In this document: in pieces, positions 44,408 to 54,063 of the stretch
Layout: every line of letters begins with the position of its first letter
How positions within the stretch are numbered: the first letter of the stretch is position 1
Assembly (NCBI RefSeq): GCF_009428905.1
Contig: NZ_WHYR01000004.1
Location: 47,291 to 111,290, forward strand
Origin: Desulfofundulus thermobenzoicus
Lineage (GTDB): Bacteria > Bacillota > Desulfotomaculia > Desulfotomaculales > Desulfovirgulaceae
Length of the DNA stretch: 64,000 nucleotides
Reading direction: 5' to 3'
Notes under the pieces: generated by a model
Seen by the model: only the letters and a program-made list of their open reading frames with translations
Databases searched by the model: none
What the model was told of the DNA's origin: nothing
Program-made: the position numbers and the translations under genes

Positions 44408-44761
44408 TAATTATTACTGATTATATTAACCATTAAAAGGTAAAAGGGGATAAATATATCAATATTTCTCCCTTTTACATGCCGGTGCGGCTGATTTTGT
44501 GTATATATCCATCGCTTTACATCAGTACTCAAGTTAACTTTACCAGCCGGCCAAAAGGATAAAAAGATTGTTTCTGCCGGCGGGAAGGAAAGGGCAAGAT
44601 AATTTATATGTCTTCAGTTCGAAACCGGGTTGCCCGGTTGGGTTTGAAAAGGGTAAAATAAAAAAGCGGTACCCGGACATAAGGAAAATGGCTTAAAATT
44701 CCTCCGGTGTTTAGCCGGTTGCAACGGGTCTTAAACTATATTTTTGAAAGGGATGACCTCC
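44408..44761. other. Intergenic stretch before cysK
   Basis: No gene is seen. The leader before cysK shows neither the T-box AGGGTGG signature nor an S-box, so its regulation is not readable. Confidence 0.4.
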
Positions 44762-45679
44762 GTGCCTGTTTTTGACAGCGTGCTGGATTTGATCGGGTCC
44801 ACACCCATGATCCGGTTGAACAAGCTGGCCGCCGGGCTTCCCGCCACCGTGGTGGCCAAGGTGGAATTTTTTAACCCCGGGGGCAGTGTAAAGGACCGCA
44901 TTGCCTGGAATATGATCCGCGCCGCCGAGGAAAAGGGCTTGATTAACAAAGATACTTTGATCATTGAACCCACCAGTGGTAATACAGGCGTCGGCCTGGC
45001 CATGGTCTGTGCCGTGCGGGGTTACCGGCTGGTGCTGACCATGCCCGAAACCATGAGCATGGAAAGGCGTATGCTTTTGCAGGCTTTCGGGGCCGAAATT
45101 GTGCTGACGCCGGGTGATGAGGGGATGGGCGGGGCGGTGCGCAAAGCCCGGGAACTGGTGGAATCCTACTCCAACGCCTTTATGCCCCAGCAATTTGAAA
45201 ACCCGGCCAACCCGGCCGTCCACCGGATGACCACGGCGGAAGAAATCTGGCGGGATACCGGCGGAGAGGTGGATTTCTTTGTGGCCGGCGTGGGTACCGG
45301 GGGGACCGTCACCGGTGTGGCCTCGGTTTTAAAGGGAAAAAGACCTTCCGTCAGGGTGGTGGCGGTGGAACCGGCCGCTTCGCCCGTTCTCTCCGGCGGG
45401 CAACCCGGACCGCATAAAATACAGGGCATCGGGGCGGGGTTCGTGCCGGATGTGCTGGATGTCTCCCTGCTGGATGAAATAATTACCGTTACCGATGGGC
45501 AGGCCATGGATACGGCCCGCCGCCTGGCCCGGGAGGAGGGACTGCTGGTGGGCATCTCCGCGGGGGCGGCCGCCTGGGCGGCCCTGCAGGTGGCCGGCCG
45601 GCCGGAAAACCGGGGCAAGACTGTGGTGGTGCTGCTGCCGGACACCGGGGAGCGCTACCTGTCCACGGGTATTTTTTAG
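44762..45679 (+). CDS. cysK: Cysteine synthase (O-acetylserine sulfhydrylase), CysK type
   Basis: A PLP enzyme joining sulfide to O-acetylserine. PLP-binding Lys44 lies in [15 protein letters not shown] and [10 protein letters not shown] bind substrate and cofactor phosphate. The GTG at 44762 is preferred because AAGGG lies nine bases upstream; ATG 44753 abuts it. A second, divergent paralogue follows at 46159, so the two may have different substrates. Confidence 0.92.
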   Translation: MPVFDSVLDLIGSTPMIRLNKLAAGLPATVVAKVEFFNPGGSVKDRIAWNMIRAAEEKGLINKDTLIIEPTSGNTGVGLAMVCAVRGYRLVLTMPETMSMERRMLLQAFGAEIVLTPGDEGMGGAVRKARELVESYSNAFMPQQFENPANPAVHRMTTAEEIWRDTGGEVDFFVAGVGTGGTVTGVASVLKGKRPSVRVVAVEPAASPVLSGGQPGPHKIQGIGAGFVPDVLDVSLLDEIITVTDGQAMDTARRLAREEGLLVGISAGAAAWAALQVAGRPENRGKTVVVLLPDTGERYLSTGIF

Positions 45680-45895
45680 TCCTGACATGCCCGGGGAATC
45701 AGGCGAAATTCCCGGGGGAATTTTGTCCTGACATACTTAAGAAAATCGGGGAAACACAAATGTTTTATGGACACTGGAGAATTCCGGCAGAAGGAGATCG
45801 GGCCGGCGAGGGAGAATTGTTTCATGGCTGGGCGGCATTGCCAGTAACCTTTCCCCCTGCCTCCGAAAGGTAATATGTATGAAAGGAGAATGGGT

Positions 45896-46051
45896 GTGGA
45901 ACAGGACAGGTTCCAGGAGCTGGTATTGCAACAATTGCAATCCCTCGCGGAAGGCCAGAAAAATATCCAGAAGGATGTTACAACTCTCAAAGGGGATGTT
46001 CAAAGCATACGGGACAGCCAGGCGCGTATCGAGGAGGGTGTCAGCCTGTGA
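45896..46051 (+). CDS. Short coiled-coil protein, probably a gene remnant
   Basis: A GTG start behind AAAGGAG encodes 51 residues of continuous amphipathic helix (FQELVLQQLQSLAEGQKNI, then KDVTTLKGDVQSI). This is the opening of a longer family of coiled-coil proteins common in Peptococcaceae; here it ends early, so it is likely truncated. Confidence 0.45.
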   Translation: MEQDRFQELVLQQLQSLAEGQKNIQKDVTTLKGDVQSIRDSQARIEEGVSL

Positions 46052-46158
46052 ACAAGCGGCCTCCAGGCCGGGTCCTGTCCACTGCCAGCTATTATCGCCC
46101 CGCTTCCGAAAACGTTTCTGTCAGCAAATAAATATCACAAATTCCTGGAGATGACAGT

Positions 46159-47067
46159 ATGGACATATTATCCGCCATCGGAAATACACCACTTGTACAA
46201 TTAAAAATTTCCAACGGCAACCCTGCGGTAAAAATTTACGCCAAATTCGAGGGGAGCAACCCGGGTGGATCTATCAAGGACCGCCCGGCCTACTACATGA
46301 TTAAAAAAGCGGAAGAAGCAGGAGAGCTGACCCGGGATAAGATCATCCTGGAGCCCACGTCGGGGAATACGGGCATTGCCATAGCCATGATCGGGGCGGC
46401 CAGGGGATACCGGGTTACCCTGGTGATGCCGGCCTGCGTCAGTATGGAGAGGAGCCGCATCCTGCAGGCCTTCGGCGCCGAGGTGATCCTCACCCCGGCG
46501 GAAGAAGGCACCGATGGTTCTATCCGGAAGGCGCACCAGATTATCGGCGAAAACCCGGACAGATATTATATGCCCAACCAGTTCCAGAACGAAAATAATA
46601 CCCTGGCCCATTACGAAACCACGGGGCCGGAGATCTGGGCCCAAACCAGGGGTGAAGTGGACGTTTTTGTGGCCGGTATGGGCACCACCGGTACATTGAT
46701 GGGTACGGGAAAATACCTGAAGGAGAAAAATCCGGGGGTGAAAATTGTAGGGGTTGAGCCGGTGAAGGGTCATGCCATCCAGGGACTGAAAAACATGGAA
46801 GAGGCCATTGTTCCGGCCATTTACCGCCCGGAAATGCTGGACGAAAAGATTACCGTAGAAGATGACGAAGCCTTTGAAATGGCCAGAATGCTGGCCACCC
46901 GGGAGGGCCTTTTTGTCGGTATGTCCAGCGGCGCGGCGGTGGCCGGGGCACTGAAAATAGCCCGAATGATGGATGCGGGAAACATTGTGACCATCCTGCC
47001 CGACCGGGGCGACCGCTATTTAAGCACCACCCTGTTCCGGTCCATTTGTGCCAGGTGTTCCCCATAA
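46159..47067 (+). CDS. Cysteine synthase family protein (CysM-like)
   Basis: 302 residues of the same PLP fold: Lys40 in NPGGSIKDR, TSGNTG and GMGTTGTLMG. Compared with the upstream paralogue, the lid region and the EPVKGHAIQGLKN stretch resemble the CysM branch, which can use thiosulfate or other acceptors. The very end has a CARC pair. It may be a separate transcription unit, 480 bases after cysK. Confidence 0.88.
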   Translation: MDILSAIGNTPLVQLKISNGNPAVKIYAKFEGSNPGGSIKDRPAYYMIKKAEEAGELTRDKIILEPTSGNTGIAIAMIGAARGYRVTLVMPACVSMERSRILQAFGAEVILTPAEEGTDGSIRKAHQIIGENPDRYYMPNQFQNENNTLAHYETTGPEIWAQTRGEVDVFVAGMGTTGTLMGTGKYLKEKNPGVKIVGVEPVKGHAIQGLKNMEEAIVPAIYRPEMLDEKITVEDDEAFEMARMLATREGLFVGMSSGAAVAGALKIARMMDAGNIVTILPDRGDRYLSTTLFRSICARCSP

Positions 47068-47135
47068 CTGACGACCGACGACTTTTCCGAAGAAAGGGGA
47101 ATGTCTGATTACGTTGATAATCGGACGAGGGTTTT

Positions 47136-48077
47136 ATGACGGCAATTCGTAAGGTTACCATTGACGGCCCGGCTATCAATGGTTCAACACCGGCCGGGTT
47201 GGATATGGAGCGAGCCCCGATCAACCCCTACCTGGCCATCCTGGTGGGTGTGGTGGGGGCCGCCTTTTCTTCCATCTTTACCAGGCTGGCCGCGGCCCCG
47301 CCCATGGTCATCGCCTTTTACCGCCTGGGCTTTACCGTGCTCATGATCGCCCCCTTTGCCCTTTCCGGCGGGCGCAGGGAACTGCGGGCCATGGGGCGGC
47401 GGGACGTGGTCCTGGCCTGCCTGTCGGGCATTTTGCTGGCCCTGCATTTTACTTCCTGGATCAGTTCCCTGAATTATACCTCCATTGCCAGCTCCACCGT
47501 GCTGGTGACCATGCAGCCCTTGTTTGTGGTTGTTGGCGGCTACCTGATTTTTAAAGAAAAAATTGCCCGGATCGGACTTTTGGGGGCGGCCATGGCCCTG
47601 ACCGGCAGTATAATCGTTGGTATAGGAGATTTCCAGGTGGGCGGGCAGGCCCTGTGGGGGGACATCCTGGCCTTTGCCGGGGCTGTTTTCATTGCCGGGT
47701 ACGTGCTCATCGGCCGCGGTTTGCGTAATCATCTGTCCCTGGTGCCATACATTTTCCTGGTCTACGGCGCCAGCGCCCTGACCCTGCTCCTGGGGTGCCT
47801 GTGCACGGCCACCCCCCTGTATCCATACCCGCCCCTGAGCTGGCTGTGGTTTTTCCTGCTGGCCCTGGTGCCCACCATCTTCGGGCACACCCTTTTCAAC
47901 TGGGCGCTGCGCTATGTAAAAGCGGCCGTGGTTTCGGTGAGCATCCTGGGTGAACCGGTGGGGGCCACCGTCCTGGCATATTTCATTTTTCACCAGATAC
48001 CGTCGCCCATGCAGTTAATTGGCGGCGCCGTTATCATCACGGGTCTGGCTATTTTCATCCGGGCGGCGGTGAAGTAA
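47136..48077 (+). CDS. EamA/DMT-family transporter
   Basis: 313 residues, ten predicted transmembrane helices in two EamA repeats, with the family ending GEPVGATVLAYFIFHQIPS and GGAVIITG. Such carriers export metabolites or amino acids such as cysteine pathway compounds. The location after two cysteine synthase genes makes that guess reasonable but unproven. Confidence 0.88.
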   Translation: MTAIRKVTIDGPAINGSTPAGLDMERAPINPYLAILVGVVGAAFSSIFTRLAAAPPMVIAFYRLGFTVLMIAPFALSGGRRELRAMGRRDVVLACLSGILLALHFTSWISSLNYTSIASSTVLVTMQPLFVVVGGYLIFKEKIARIGLLGAAMALTGSIIVGIGDFQVGGQALWGDILAFAGAVFIAGYVLIGRGLRNHLSLVPYIFLVYGASALTLLLGCLCTATPLYPYPPLSWLWFFLLALVPTIFGHTLFNWALRYVKAAVVSVSILGEPVGATVLAYFIFHQIPSPMQLIGGAVIITGLAIFIRAAVK

Positions 48078-48429
48078 CACGGGGGTTTTAATGCCGGCGT
48101 AAATGTGCATGGCCTTTCCATAGCATAAGATACCTTGCGGAATGAAGCCTCCGGGTTTGTCGAACCGTAATAATTGGGTTTTTATGCTATATTGGTGGTG
48201 TCAGCAGCTACCGCAATATCGGGACAATCTTGAACATTGCCGGTGCCGGTTATCTAGCCGCCCTCTTCCGGTCCGGCCGGCTCCGGTTCCTTCCGAATTG
48301 GAGCCGCTTATCGGAAATGGTTCTTTTTATATGTCATGTTGGGCAACCTCTTATATCAGGAGTATATCCACCCCATGCCAGGTGCTTACAGCCTGGCCAA
48401 TCTGTTCATGATATTCTGGTGGTGATGTT
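48078..48429. other. Intergenic stretch without a credible gene
   Basis: 350 bases with only short unconvincing frames and no recognised signal. Confidence 0.4.
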
Positions 48430-49116
48430 GTGGAACAATTTCATCTATTATCCACGGCTGAAGGCTGGATCGGCACCCTCTGGAGCCGGCAGGGCCTGCT
48501 GGCCCTGTCCTTCCCCCGGCCCACCAGGGAAGAGGCCCGGGTGGCCGTTAAGGAAGTGCTGCCTGCAGCCGGGCGACGGTTCCGGAAAAACCCCGGCATA
48601 GTCCCCCGGCCCGGGGAAGGATGTTGTCCATCCCAAAGTGATCAGGTTTCAGAATCAGGTGCAGAATACGGATCAGAGGGGACAACTGACGGGCATCCGG
48701 AAGGTACGGAGACAAGTCACCGGCTAATAATTGAAAGAAGTGTTGCCCTGCTGGCCGGTGGGCTGGAGCGGTACTTTCAGGGCCGGCCGGTGTCTTTTTT
48801 GAATATTGCCGTTGACCTTTCCCCCTATCCGTTATTTTTCGCCCGGGTACTGGAATTTGTCCGGCACATAGGTTACGGCCAGCTGTGGTCCTACGGGCAG
48901 GTGGCTGCCGCCGTGGGTCGCCCCGGGGCGGCCCGGGCCGTGGGTAACGCCCTGGCGGCGAATCTGGTGCCGCTGGTTATTCCCTGTCACCGGGTAATCG
49001 CCCGGGACGGTTCTCTGGGGGGTTTTGGGGGCGGCCTGCCTTTAAAAAGGCGTTTGCTGGAGCTGGAGGGCTGCCGGCCCGATCCGGCCGGGCGCTATTC
49101 GTTGAAAGGGGAGTGA
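48430..49116 (+). CDS. ogt: Methylated-DNA--protein-cysteine methyltransferase (Ogt type)
   Basis: 228 residues. The C-terminal domain has the helix-turn-helix YGQVAAAVGRPGAARAVG and the suicide cysteine in PCHRV, with a final GFGGGLPLKRRLLELEG. It repairs O6-alkylguanine. The N-terminal half carries an unusual hydrophilic insertion of about 60 residues (48-105) before the LLAGGLERYFQG segment, making it longer than typical Ogt. The start is GTG. Confidence 0.92.
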   Translation: MEQFHLLSTAEGWIGTLWSRQGLLALSFPRPTREEARVAVKEVLPAAGRRFRKNPGIVPRPGEGCCPSQSDQVSESGAEYGSEGTTDGHPEGTETSHRLIIERSVALLAGGLERYFQGRPVSFLNIAVDLSPYPLFFARVLEFVRHIGYGQLWSYGQVAAAVGRPGAARAVGNALAANLVPLVIPCHRVIARDGSLGGFGGGLPLKRRLLELEGCRPDPAGRYSLKGE

Positions 49117-49400
49117 AAGGGGTGTCCACCGGGCGGGTAACACGGCTGAGGGCATGAATGGCAGGCCCGGCACTGCATAGATTATTGAGGGATATCAGGC
49201 TCTGAAACCCTTATCGGGCAAAACACATGCCCGATTTCCCGGCAGACAAAACCTGCAGCTATTATGGGTGCGTCAGCACTGGCCGGGTGGGGTACCGATT
49301 GACAGGAGCGAATCTATGCGGTAATATATTTAGTGCACCGGTTGTTCGGTGTCCTGTCGCCCGCACGGGCCGGGTCTTTCATGTGAAACAACAGAATAAT

Positions 49401-49475
49401 GCTGGTGTGGCTCAGGGGTAGAGCAGCGCACTCGTAATGCGCAGGTCGTCGGTTCGAATCCGACCACCAGCTCCA
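49401..49475 (+). tRNA. tRNA-Thr (anticodon CGT)
   Basis: Acceptor arms GCTGGTG/CACCAGC, D-arm GCTCAGGGGTAGAGC, anticodon stem GCGCA/TGCGC around CTCGTAA, T-loop GGTTCGAATCC and encoded CCA. Confidence 0.97.
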
Positions 49476-49587
49476 GAAAAAGCCAGGTGCCGCAAGGAAT
49501 TGCGGCCCTTCGTTTTTAATTATAACGTATAGCGGGTGCAAAATATTGCGTAGTTGAGAAAATGCTGTTTCTCAGGATGGGGCGAAA

Positions 49588-49740
49588 ATGAAGATTTATT
49601 GTTGACGACGACGCCACCCCGAAAAGTGTGCTGGAAATCTGCCGTCAGGCGGCGAAATTTCCCGTGTCCCTGGTTACGGTGGCCGGCAAAGCCATCCGGC
49701 CGGCGAACATGGAATTGGCCCGGATTCTAAAGAAATGTAT
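49588..49740 (+). pseudogene. Remnant of a YaiI/YqxD-type (UPF0178) gene
   Basis: From ATG 49588 the sequence reads MKI, and after a frame change continues VDDDATPKSVLEICRQAAK and PVSLVTVAGKAI, like the opening of UPF0178 proteins. Similarity fades by about 49700 and the RNA methyltransferase begins at 49760. Family assignment is tentative. Confidence 0.4.
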
Positions 49741-49759
49741 CAGTGGGAATGTTATACCT

Positions 49760-51172
49760 ATGAATAAAGAATTTCCCTTGAAAAAGATGGAGCAAATTGA
49801 ACTATCCATAACCGGCCTGACCCATGCCGGGGAAGGGGTGGGGCGGTACCGGGGGCTGGCCGTGTTCGTTCCTGAAACGGCTCCCGGGGATACGGTCCTG
49901 GCCGAAGTGCTGGAATGGAAAAAGAACTATGCCCGGGCACGCCTGCTGGCGGTGAAAAAGCCTTCCCCCGGCCGCCGCCCTCCCCGGTGTGCCCGTTTTT
50001 CAGCCTGCGGGGGCTGCCGCCTGCAGCATGTGGATTATGCGGAGCAGCTCCATCTGAAGACCGGCCTGGTGAAGGACAGCCTGGCCCGCATTGGCGGCCT
50101 TTCCGGGGTGGCCGTCCGGGACACCGCCGGTATGGATAATCCCTGGCACTACCGGAACAAGGTCGTTCTACAGGTGGGGGAAAGGGGAGGCCGTTACCGG
50201 CTGGGCTTTTATGCAGGTGACTCCCACAACCTGGTTCCCATTTTTCAAGATGGCCCGGGCGGCTGCCTGCTGGTGGACCGGGATCTCAATGAAGTGGCGA
50301 AAGTCATAGAAAATCTGCTGAATAAATACGGGCACGGCGCTCCCGGCGGGATCAATGACTGGAAACGCCACAAACCCTTTTTTCGCCATGTGGTCCTGCG
50401 TAAGGGATTCTTTACCGGGGAAATAATGGTCGTGCTGGTGACCGGCGGCGGGCAGTGGCCGGGGGAAAAGGCTTTCACCGGTGAATTGCTGTCCCAAAGG
50501 TCCGGCCTGACTTCGGTGGTGCGCAATATCAATGACGGCCCGGCCGGGGTGATTCTGGGCCGGGAGAACAGGCTCCTGGCGGGGCGGAAATGCATCACCG
50601 ACCGCCTGGATCACCTCACCTTCCGCATATCGCCCGCTTCCTTTTACCAGGTGAACCCCGTCCAGACACTGGTATTGTACCGGCAGGCACTGGACTATGC
50701 GGCGCTGACCGGCAGGGAGACGGTGGTGGACGCCTACAGCGGCGTGGGTACCATCGCCCTGTTCCTGGCCCGGCGGGCAAAAAAAGTGTACGGCCTGGAA
50801 GTGGTGCCCGGGGCGGTAGGGGACGCCCGCCTTAACGCGGTGTTGAACGGGATAGACAATGCGGAATTCCACCCGGGGGCGGTGGAAGAGCGGCTTCCCG
50901 CCCTGGCCGCCTGTGGCCTGCGCCCGGACGTGGTGGTTCTGGACCCGCCCCGCCGGGGCTGCGGCAGGGAAGCCCTGGAGGCGGTGGTGAAAATGGGTGT
51001 GCCCCGGGTGGTCTACGTTTCCTGCGACCCCGGCACCCTGGCCCGGGATCTGGGCTATCTGGCCGGCAAAGGATACCGGGTGGAGGAGGTTCAGCCGGTG
51101 GATATGTTCCCCTGGACGCAGCATGTGGAATGTGTGGTTTATTTAGCATGGGGCTTACCCGTTTCCCGTTGA
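49760..51172 (+). CDS. RNA m5U methyltransferase with TRAM domain and [4Fe-4S] cluster (RlmD/TrmA family)
   Basis: 470 residues: an N-terminal TRAM domain (LSITGLTHAGEGVGRY), a cluster-binding set of cysteines (CARFSACGGC and a later Cys) and a C-terminal SAM-dependent domain (VVDAYSGVGTIALFLA, DPPRRGCG, catalytic YVSCDPGTLARD). It methylates uracil-5 in 23S rRNA or tRNA; which site cannot be told. The ATG at 49760 begins the domain; the open frame extends upstream only into the preceding remnant. Confidence 0.9.
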   Translation: MNKEFPLKKMEQIELSITGLTHAGEGVGRYRGLAVFVPETAPGDTVLAEVLEWKKNYARARLLAVKKPSPGRRPPRCARFSACGGCRLQHVDYAEQLHLKTGLVKDSLARIGGLSGVAVRDTAGMDNPWHYRNKVVLQVGERGGRYRLGFYAGDSHNLVPIFQDGPGGCLLVDRDLNEVAKVIENLLNKYGHGAPGGINDWKRHKPFFRHVVLRKGFFTGEIMVVLVTGGGQWPGEKAFTGELLSQRSGLTSVVRNINDGPAGVILGRENRLLAGRKCITDRLDHLTFRISPASFYQVNPVQTLVLYRQALDYAALTGRETVVDAYSGVGTIALFLARRAKKVYGLEVVPGAVGDARLNAVLNGIDNAEFHPGAVEERLPALAACGLRPDVVVLDPPRRGCGREALEAVVKMGVPRVVYVSCDPGTLARDLGYLAGKGYRVEEVQPVDMFPWTQHVECVVYLAWGLPVSR

Positions 51173-51294
51173 TAAATTTTTTAACCAGGAGTTCAGGTGG
51201 TTTGCGCAAAAAGCAGCGCTCAGGTAAAATTAAGAAAAAGCTACGGGCAAAGATCAATGCCAAAACCGGTACCAGAGAAATGGAGGTGCGAAAA

Positions 51295-51858
51295 ATGAGC
51301 ATCGTCCTGGATGAGCCGGCGGCCGGCCGGCAAAGGTATACCTACGAAGACTACTGCCGCCTTCCGGAAGGGTCACCCTATCAACTGATTGGGGGGGAAC
51401 TGGTCATGACGCCCTCGCCGACACCATATCACCAGATGGTGTCCATGAAATTGGTATTTAAAATGGCGGGCTTTGTCCTGGAAAAGGGCCTGGGTATTGT
51501 TTTATACGCTCCTGTTGACGTCTACCTGGAGGAAACGGAAACCTACCAGCCGGACATAATTTTCATTTCCAACGAGAGGCTGTCCATTATCGAAGAGAAG
51601 CGGATAAATGGCGCCCCGGACCTGGTGGTGGAGATCCTTTCCCCCGGCACCGGTTATTACGACCTGCGGAGCAAGTATAAGGTTTACGAAAAGAGCGGCG
51701 TCAGGGAATACTGGATCGTTGATCCCCATAGTAAATCGGTCCAGGTTTTTTGCCTGCAGGGAAGAAAATTTGTTCTGGACCGGGAAGTGGAGCAGCAGGG
51801 GACGGTTCAATCCCATGTAATCGCCGGATTGACGGTTCAGGTGGAAAGTATTTTTTAA
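51295..51858 (+). CDS. Uma2-family endonuclease-like protein
   Basis: 187 residues with the Uma2 (DUF820) PD-(D/E)XK fold: YTYEDYCRLPEG, the acidic IGGELVMTPSP, VDVYLEETETYQPDIIFIS and PDLVVEILSPGT followed by KYKVYEKSGVREYWIVDP. The ATG at 51295 follows GGAGGTG by six bases. The biological role is unknown; such genes spread widely and are often multicopy. Confidence 0.9.
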   Translation: MSIVLDEPAAGRQRYTYEDYCRLPEGSPYQLIGGELVMTPSPTPYHQMVSMKLVFKMAGFVLEKGLGIVLYAPVDVYLEETETYQPDIIFISNERLSIIEEKRINGAPDLVVEILSPGTGYYDLRSKYKVYEKSGVREYWIVDPHSKSVQVFCLQGRKFVLDREVEQQGTVQSHVIAGLTVQVESIF

Positions 51859-51908
51859 ATAGCATTTTCCGGTAGGAGACGGTGGCATTCCCCTGGAAGA
51901 GAGGGAAC

Positions 51909-52046
51909 TTATTTTTCCCCCATATCTTCTATTCTTTCCTTAAACAGCTCACCCAGGCTCATGCCCTCTTTTTTGCGGTCGTCCCAGGGCCGGGGGGGCT
52001 TCTTCCGGCCCGGCAGGGGTTGGGGTGAATCCAGTTTCCTGTTCAA
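51909..52046 (-). CDS. Small basic protein of unknown function (45 residues)
   Basis: A TTG start behind GAGGTGA encodes a Pro/Arg/Lys-rich N-terminus (LPGRKKPPRPWDDRKKEGMS) and a short helix (LGELFKERIEDMGEK). The composition and helix look protein-like, and the ribosome binding site is good. No family is recognised. It is convergent with the Uma2 gene. Confidence 0.5.
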   Translation of the reverse strand: MNRKLDSPQPLPGRKKPPRPWDDRKKEGMSLGELFKERIEDMGEK

Positions 52047-52319
52047 AGCATTTCACCTCAGGCATTATCGTGTACATAATGGGGTTGTTTAATCCGCCTA
52101 CCGGTCCTTTTTTGTTTTCATAGCAATCAGTTCCATGTTACAATAATCCCTGATCGAACAATTACGGGTATATCCAGGCCCTTCGGGAGCATCCTGAAGG
52201 GCCATCACCTGCCGATACTTAATGAGGGCCTCCCGGCTCTTAACAGGATTTGGAATAATGTTATTACATATATGGGGAGATGGTTTCTTTTGTCCGGACA
52301 GGGGAGCCAGGCGAATCAA

Positions 52320-53048
52320 ATGGAGCCGGTAATCTCGCCTGCGCTGGGGCGCAGTACGGGGAAGACGGCGGACTTTTTCCGGGGGGTGCTGGTTTCCACG
52401 CCGGTGGTGGTGGGATATCTGGCCATCAGCGTGGCTTACGGCATTCTGGCCCGGCAGGCCGGCCTGGGGCTGGTGGAGTCCGTGCTCATGTCCGTTCTGG
52501 TTTATGCCGGTTCCGCCCAGTTCATCGGCGTGGGTATGCTGGCGGCCGGGGCCGGCGGGGCAGCCATTATCGCCACCACTTTTCTGGTCAACATCCGGCA
52601 CCTGCTGTACAGCGCATCCCTGGCGCCGTACCTGCAGCGGGTGGGGATGGGCCGCCTGGCCGCCCTGGGTTTTGGTCTGACCGACGAAGCCTTTTCCCTG
52701 GATATCGTGGAACTGTCCCGTGGCTCCAGGTCAACGGTGTTTCTGGCCGGTATCCACCTGATGCCCTACCTGGCCTGGATTAGCGGTTCTGTTATCGGCG
52801 GCCTGCTGGGCGGTCTGGTCAGTGGCATTGGGCAACTGGGCCTGGACTTTGCCCTGCCGGCCATGTTTATCGCCCTGCTGGTGCCCCAGGTGAAGGACCG
52901 GCTGCTGGCCGCCACTGCCGTGGTATCCGGTTTCGTATCCCTAATCCTGTCCCACTTTATGCAGGGCAGCTGGAACATCATTCTGGCCACGCTCATAGCG
53001 GCGTCTTTAGGAATGGGGTGGGAAAAATGGCGCAGACGCTGTGGATAA
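52320..53048 (+). CDS. azlC: AzlC-type branched-chain amino acid exporter, large subunit
   Basis: 242 residues, about seven transmembrane helices, with the AzlC signatures SVAYGILARQAGL, YAGSAQF and NIRHLLYS. It exports branched-chain amino acids together with AzlD. The start is uncertain: ATG 52320 gives the normal length; TTG 52290 and ATG 52272 are possible. It overlaps azlD by 22 bases. Confidence 0.9.
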   Translation: MEPVISPALGRSTGKTADFFRGVLVSTPVVVGYLAISVAYGILARQAGLGLVESVLMSVLVYAGSAQFIGVGMLAAGAGGAAIIATTFLVNIRHLLYSASLAPYLQRVGMGRLAALGFGLTDEAFSLDIVELSRGSRSTVFLAGIHLMPYLAWISGSVIGGLLGGLVSGIGQLGLDFALPAMFIALLVPQVKDRLLAATAVVSGFVSLILSHFMQGSWNIILATLIAASLGMGWEKWRRRCG

Positions 53049-53344
53049 TTGCCGGTATGGCCCTGGTGACCTATCTGCCCCGGGTACTGCCGCTGCTCGT
53101 TCTTTCCCGTAAGCATATCCCGCCGGGACTGCGCCGCTGGCTGGAATTTGTGCCCGTTTCGGTGCTTTCGGCCCTGCTGGTTCCCAGCCTGCTGGTGCAA
53201 AATGGTCAACTGGCTTTCCGGCTTGATAACCATTATCTTCTGGCCGCCATGCCCACATTTCTGGTGGCGGTGAAATTTAAAAACATTTTTCTAACGGTTT
53301 TCTGCGGTATAGTTTCCCTGATGATCATCCGGGCTTATCTATAA
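53027..53344 (+). CDS. azlD: AzlD-type branched-chain amino acid exporter, small subunit
   Basis: 105 residues with three to four hydrophobic helices and the family stretch TYLPRVLPLLVL, then LEFVPVSVLSALL. It is the partner of AzlC. The ATG at 53027 follows GGGGTGG. Confidence 0.9.
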   Translation: MAQTLWIIAGMALVTYLPRVLPLLVLSRKHIPPGLRRWLEFVPVSVLSALLVPSLLVQNGQLAFRLDNHYLLAAMPTFLVAVKFKNIFLTVFCGIVSLMIIRAYL

Positions 53345-53439
53345 ATGGATCGCCGCAGCCGGGCGCCCGTGAGGGCGGATATTCAGGCCGTGGCCTTTTT
53401 AAGAGCCGCCGGAGCCTGCTCACCGGGAGGAGTGATTTC

Positions 53440-53811
53440 ATGGACATTCTGGCCGTACTGGCGGAAGAGAAAATCCGGGAAGCCATGAGAAGGGGGGAGT
53501 TTGCAAACCTTGCGGGTAAAGGGCGGCCCCTGGAGGTGGACGACCTGTCCCATGTACCTGAAGAATTGCGGGCCGGGTACATTATACTGAAAAACGCCGG
53601 GGTGCTGCCCGAAGAAATGCAGCTGAAAAAAGAAATGGTCACCCTGCAGCAACTGATCGACTGCTGTTACGAGGAAGAGCAGAAGACCGGTTTAAAGAAA
53701 AAGCTGACCGAAAAAATGCTCCGGTTCAATATGCTCATGGAAAAGAGGAAAATGAACAACAGCGCATTTCAGTTTTACAGGGATAAAATTTACGGCCGGT
53801 TGGGCTTTTGA
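53440..53811 (+). CDS. DUF1992 / DnaJC28-conserved-domain protein
   Basis: 123 residues. The opening AEEKIREAMRRGEFANLAGKGRPLEVDD is the defining stretch of the family found at the end of DnaJC28 proteins. No J-domain is present. It is a small soluble helical protein of unknown function. A GGGAGG site lies upstream. Confidence 0.88.
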   Translation: MDILAVLAEEKIREAMRRGEFANLAGKGRPLEVDDLSHVPEELRAGYIILKNAGVLPEEMQLKKEMVTLQQLIDCCYEEEQKTGLKKKLTEKMLRFNMLMEKRKMNNSAFQFYRDKIYGRLGF

Positions 53812-53832
53812 CTGGCGGTTGTTTTTTCCAGG

Positions 53833-54063
53833 GTGTTGCCGAACGGCAGCGGCCTTAACCAGGTAGTGGAAAAGATGGAGCCCGTGACCGAGGAAGTTAC
53901 TTTCGTCTATTATGGCGCCGTGGCCTGGAACGGGCTTTTTGCCTATTGGCCGGGCGTTGCCGACGCCGCGCTCATCAATGCGGCGAAGGGCACGCCGGAA
54001 GCGGAAAAGCTTCTGGCCAGGTACCCCTGGTTAATTCGGTTAATTCGGGGGACACCATACTGA
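53833..54063 (+). pseudogene. Unidentified gene fragment ending in the RAYT element
   Basis: A frame of up to 76 codons with protein-like sequence (EPVTEEVTFVYYGAVAWNG) but no ribosome binding site. It runs straight into the left inverted repeat of the transposase remnant at 54048, so its original C-terminus is probably lost. No family is recognised. Confidence 0.3.

Noticed and set aside
44526..44533. ACTCAAG, half of an HspR (HAIR) operator
   Set aside because: The matching CTTGAGT half is absent and the site is not near dnaK or clpB.
44580..44760. T-box or S-box leader before cysK
   Set aside because: Neither the AGGGTGG T-box nor S-box core sequences are present.
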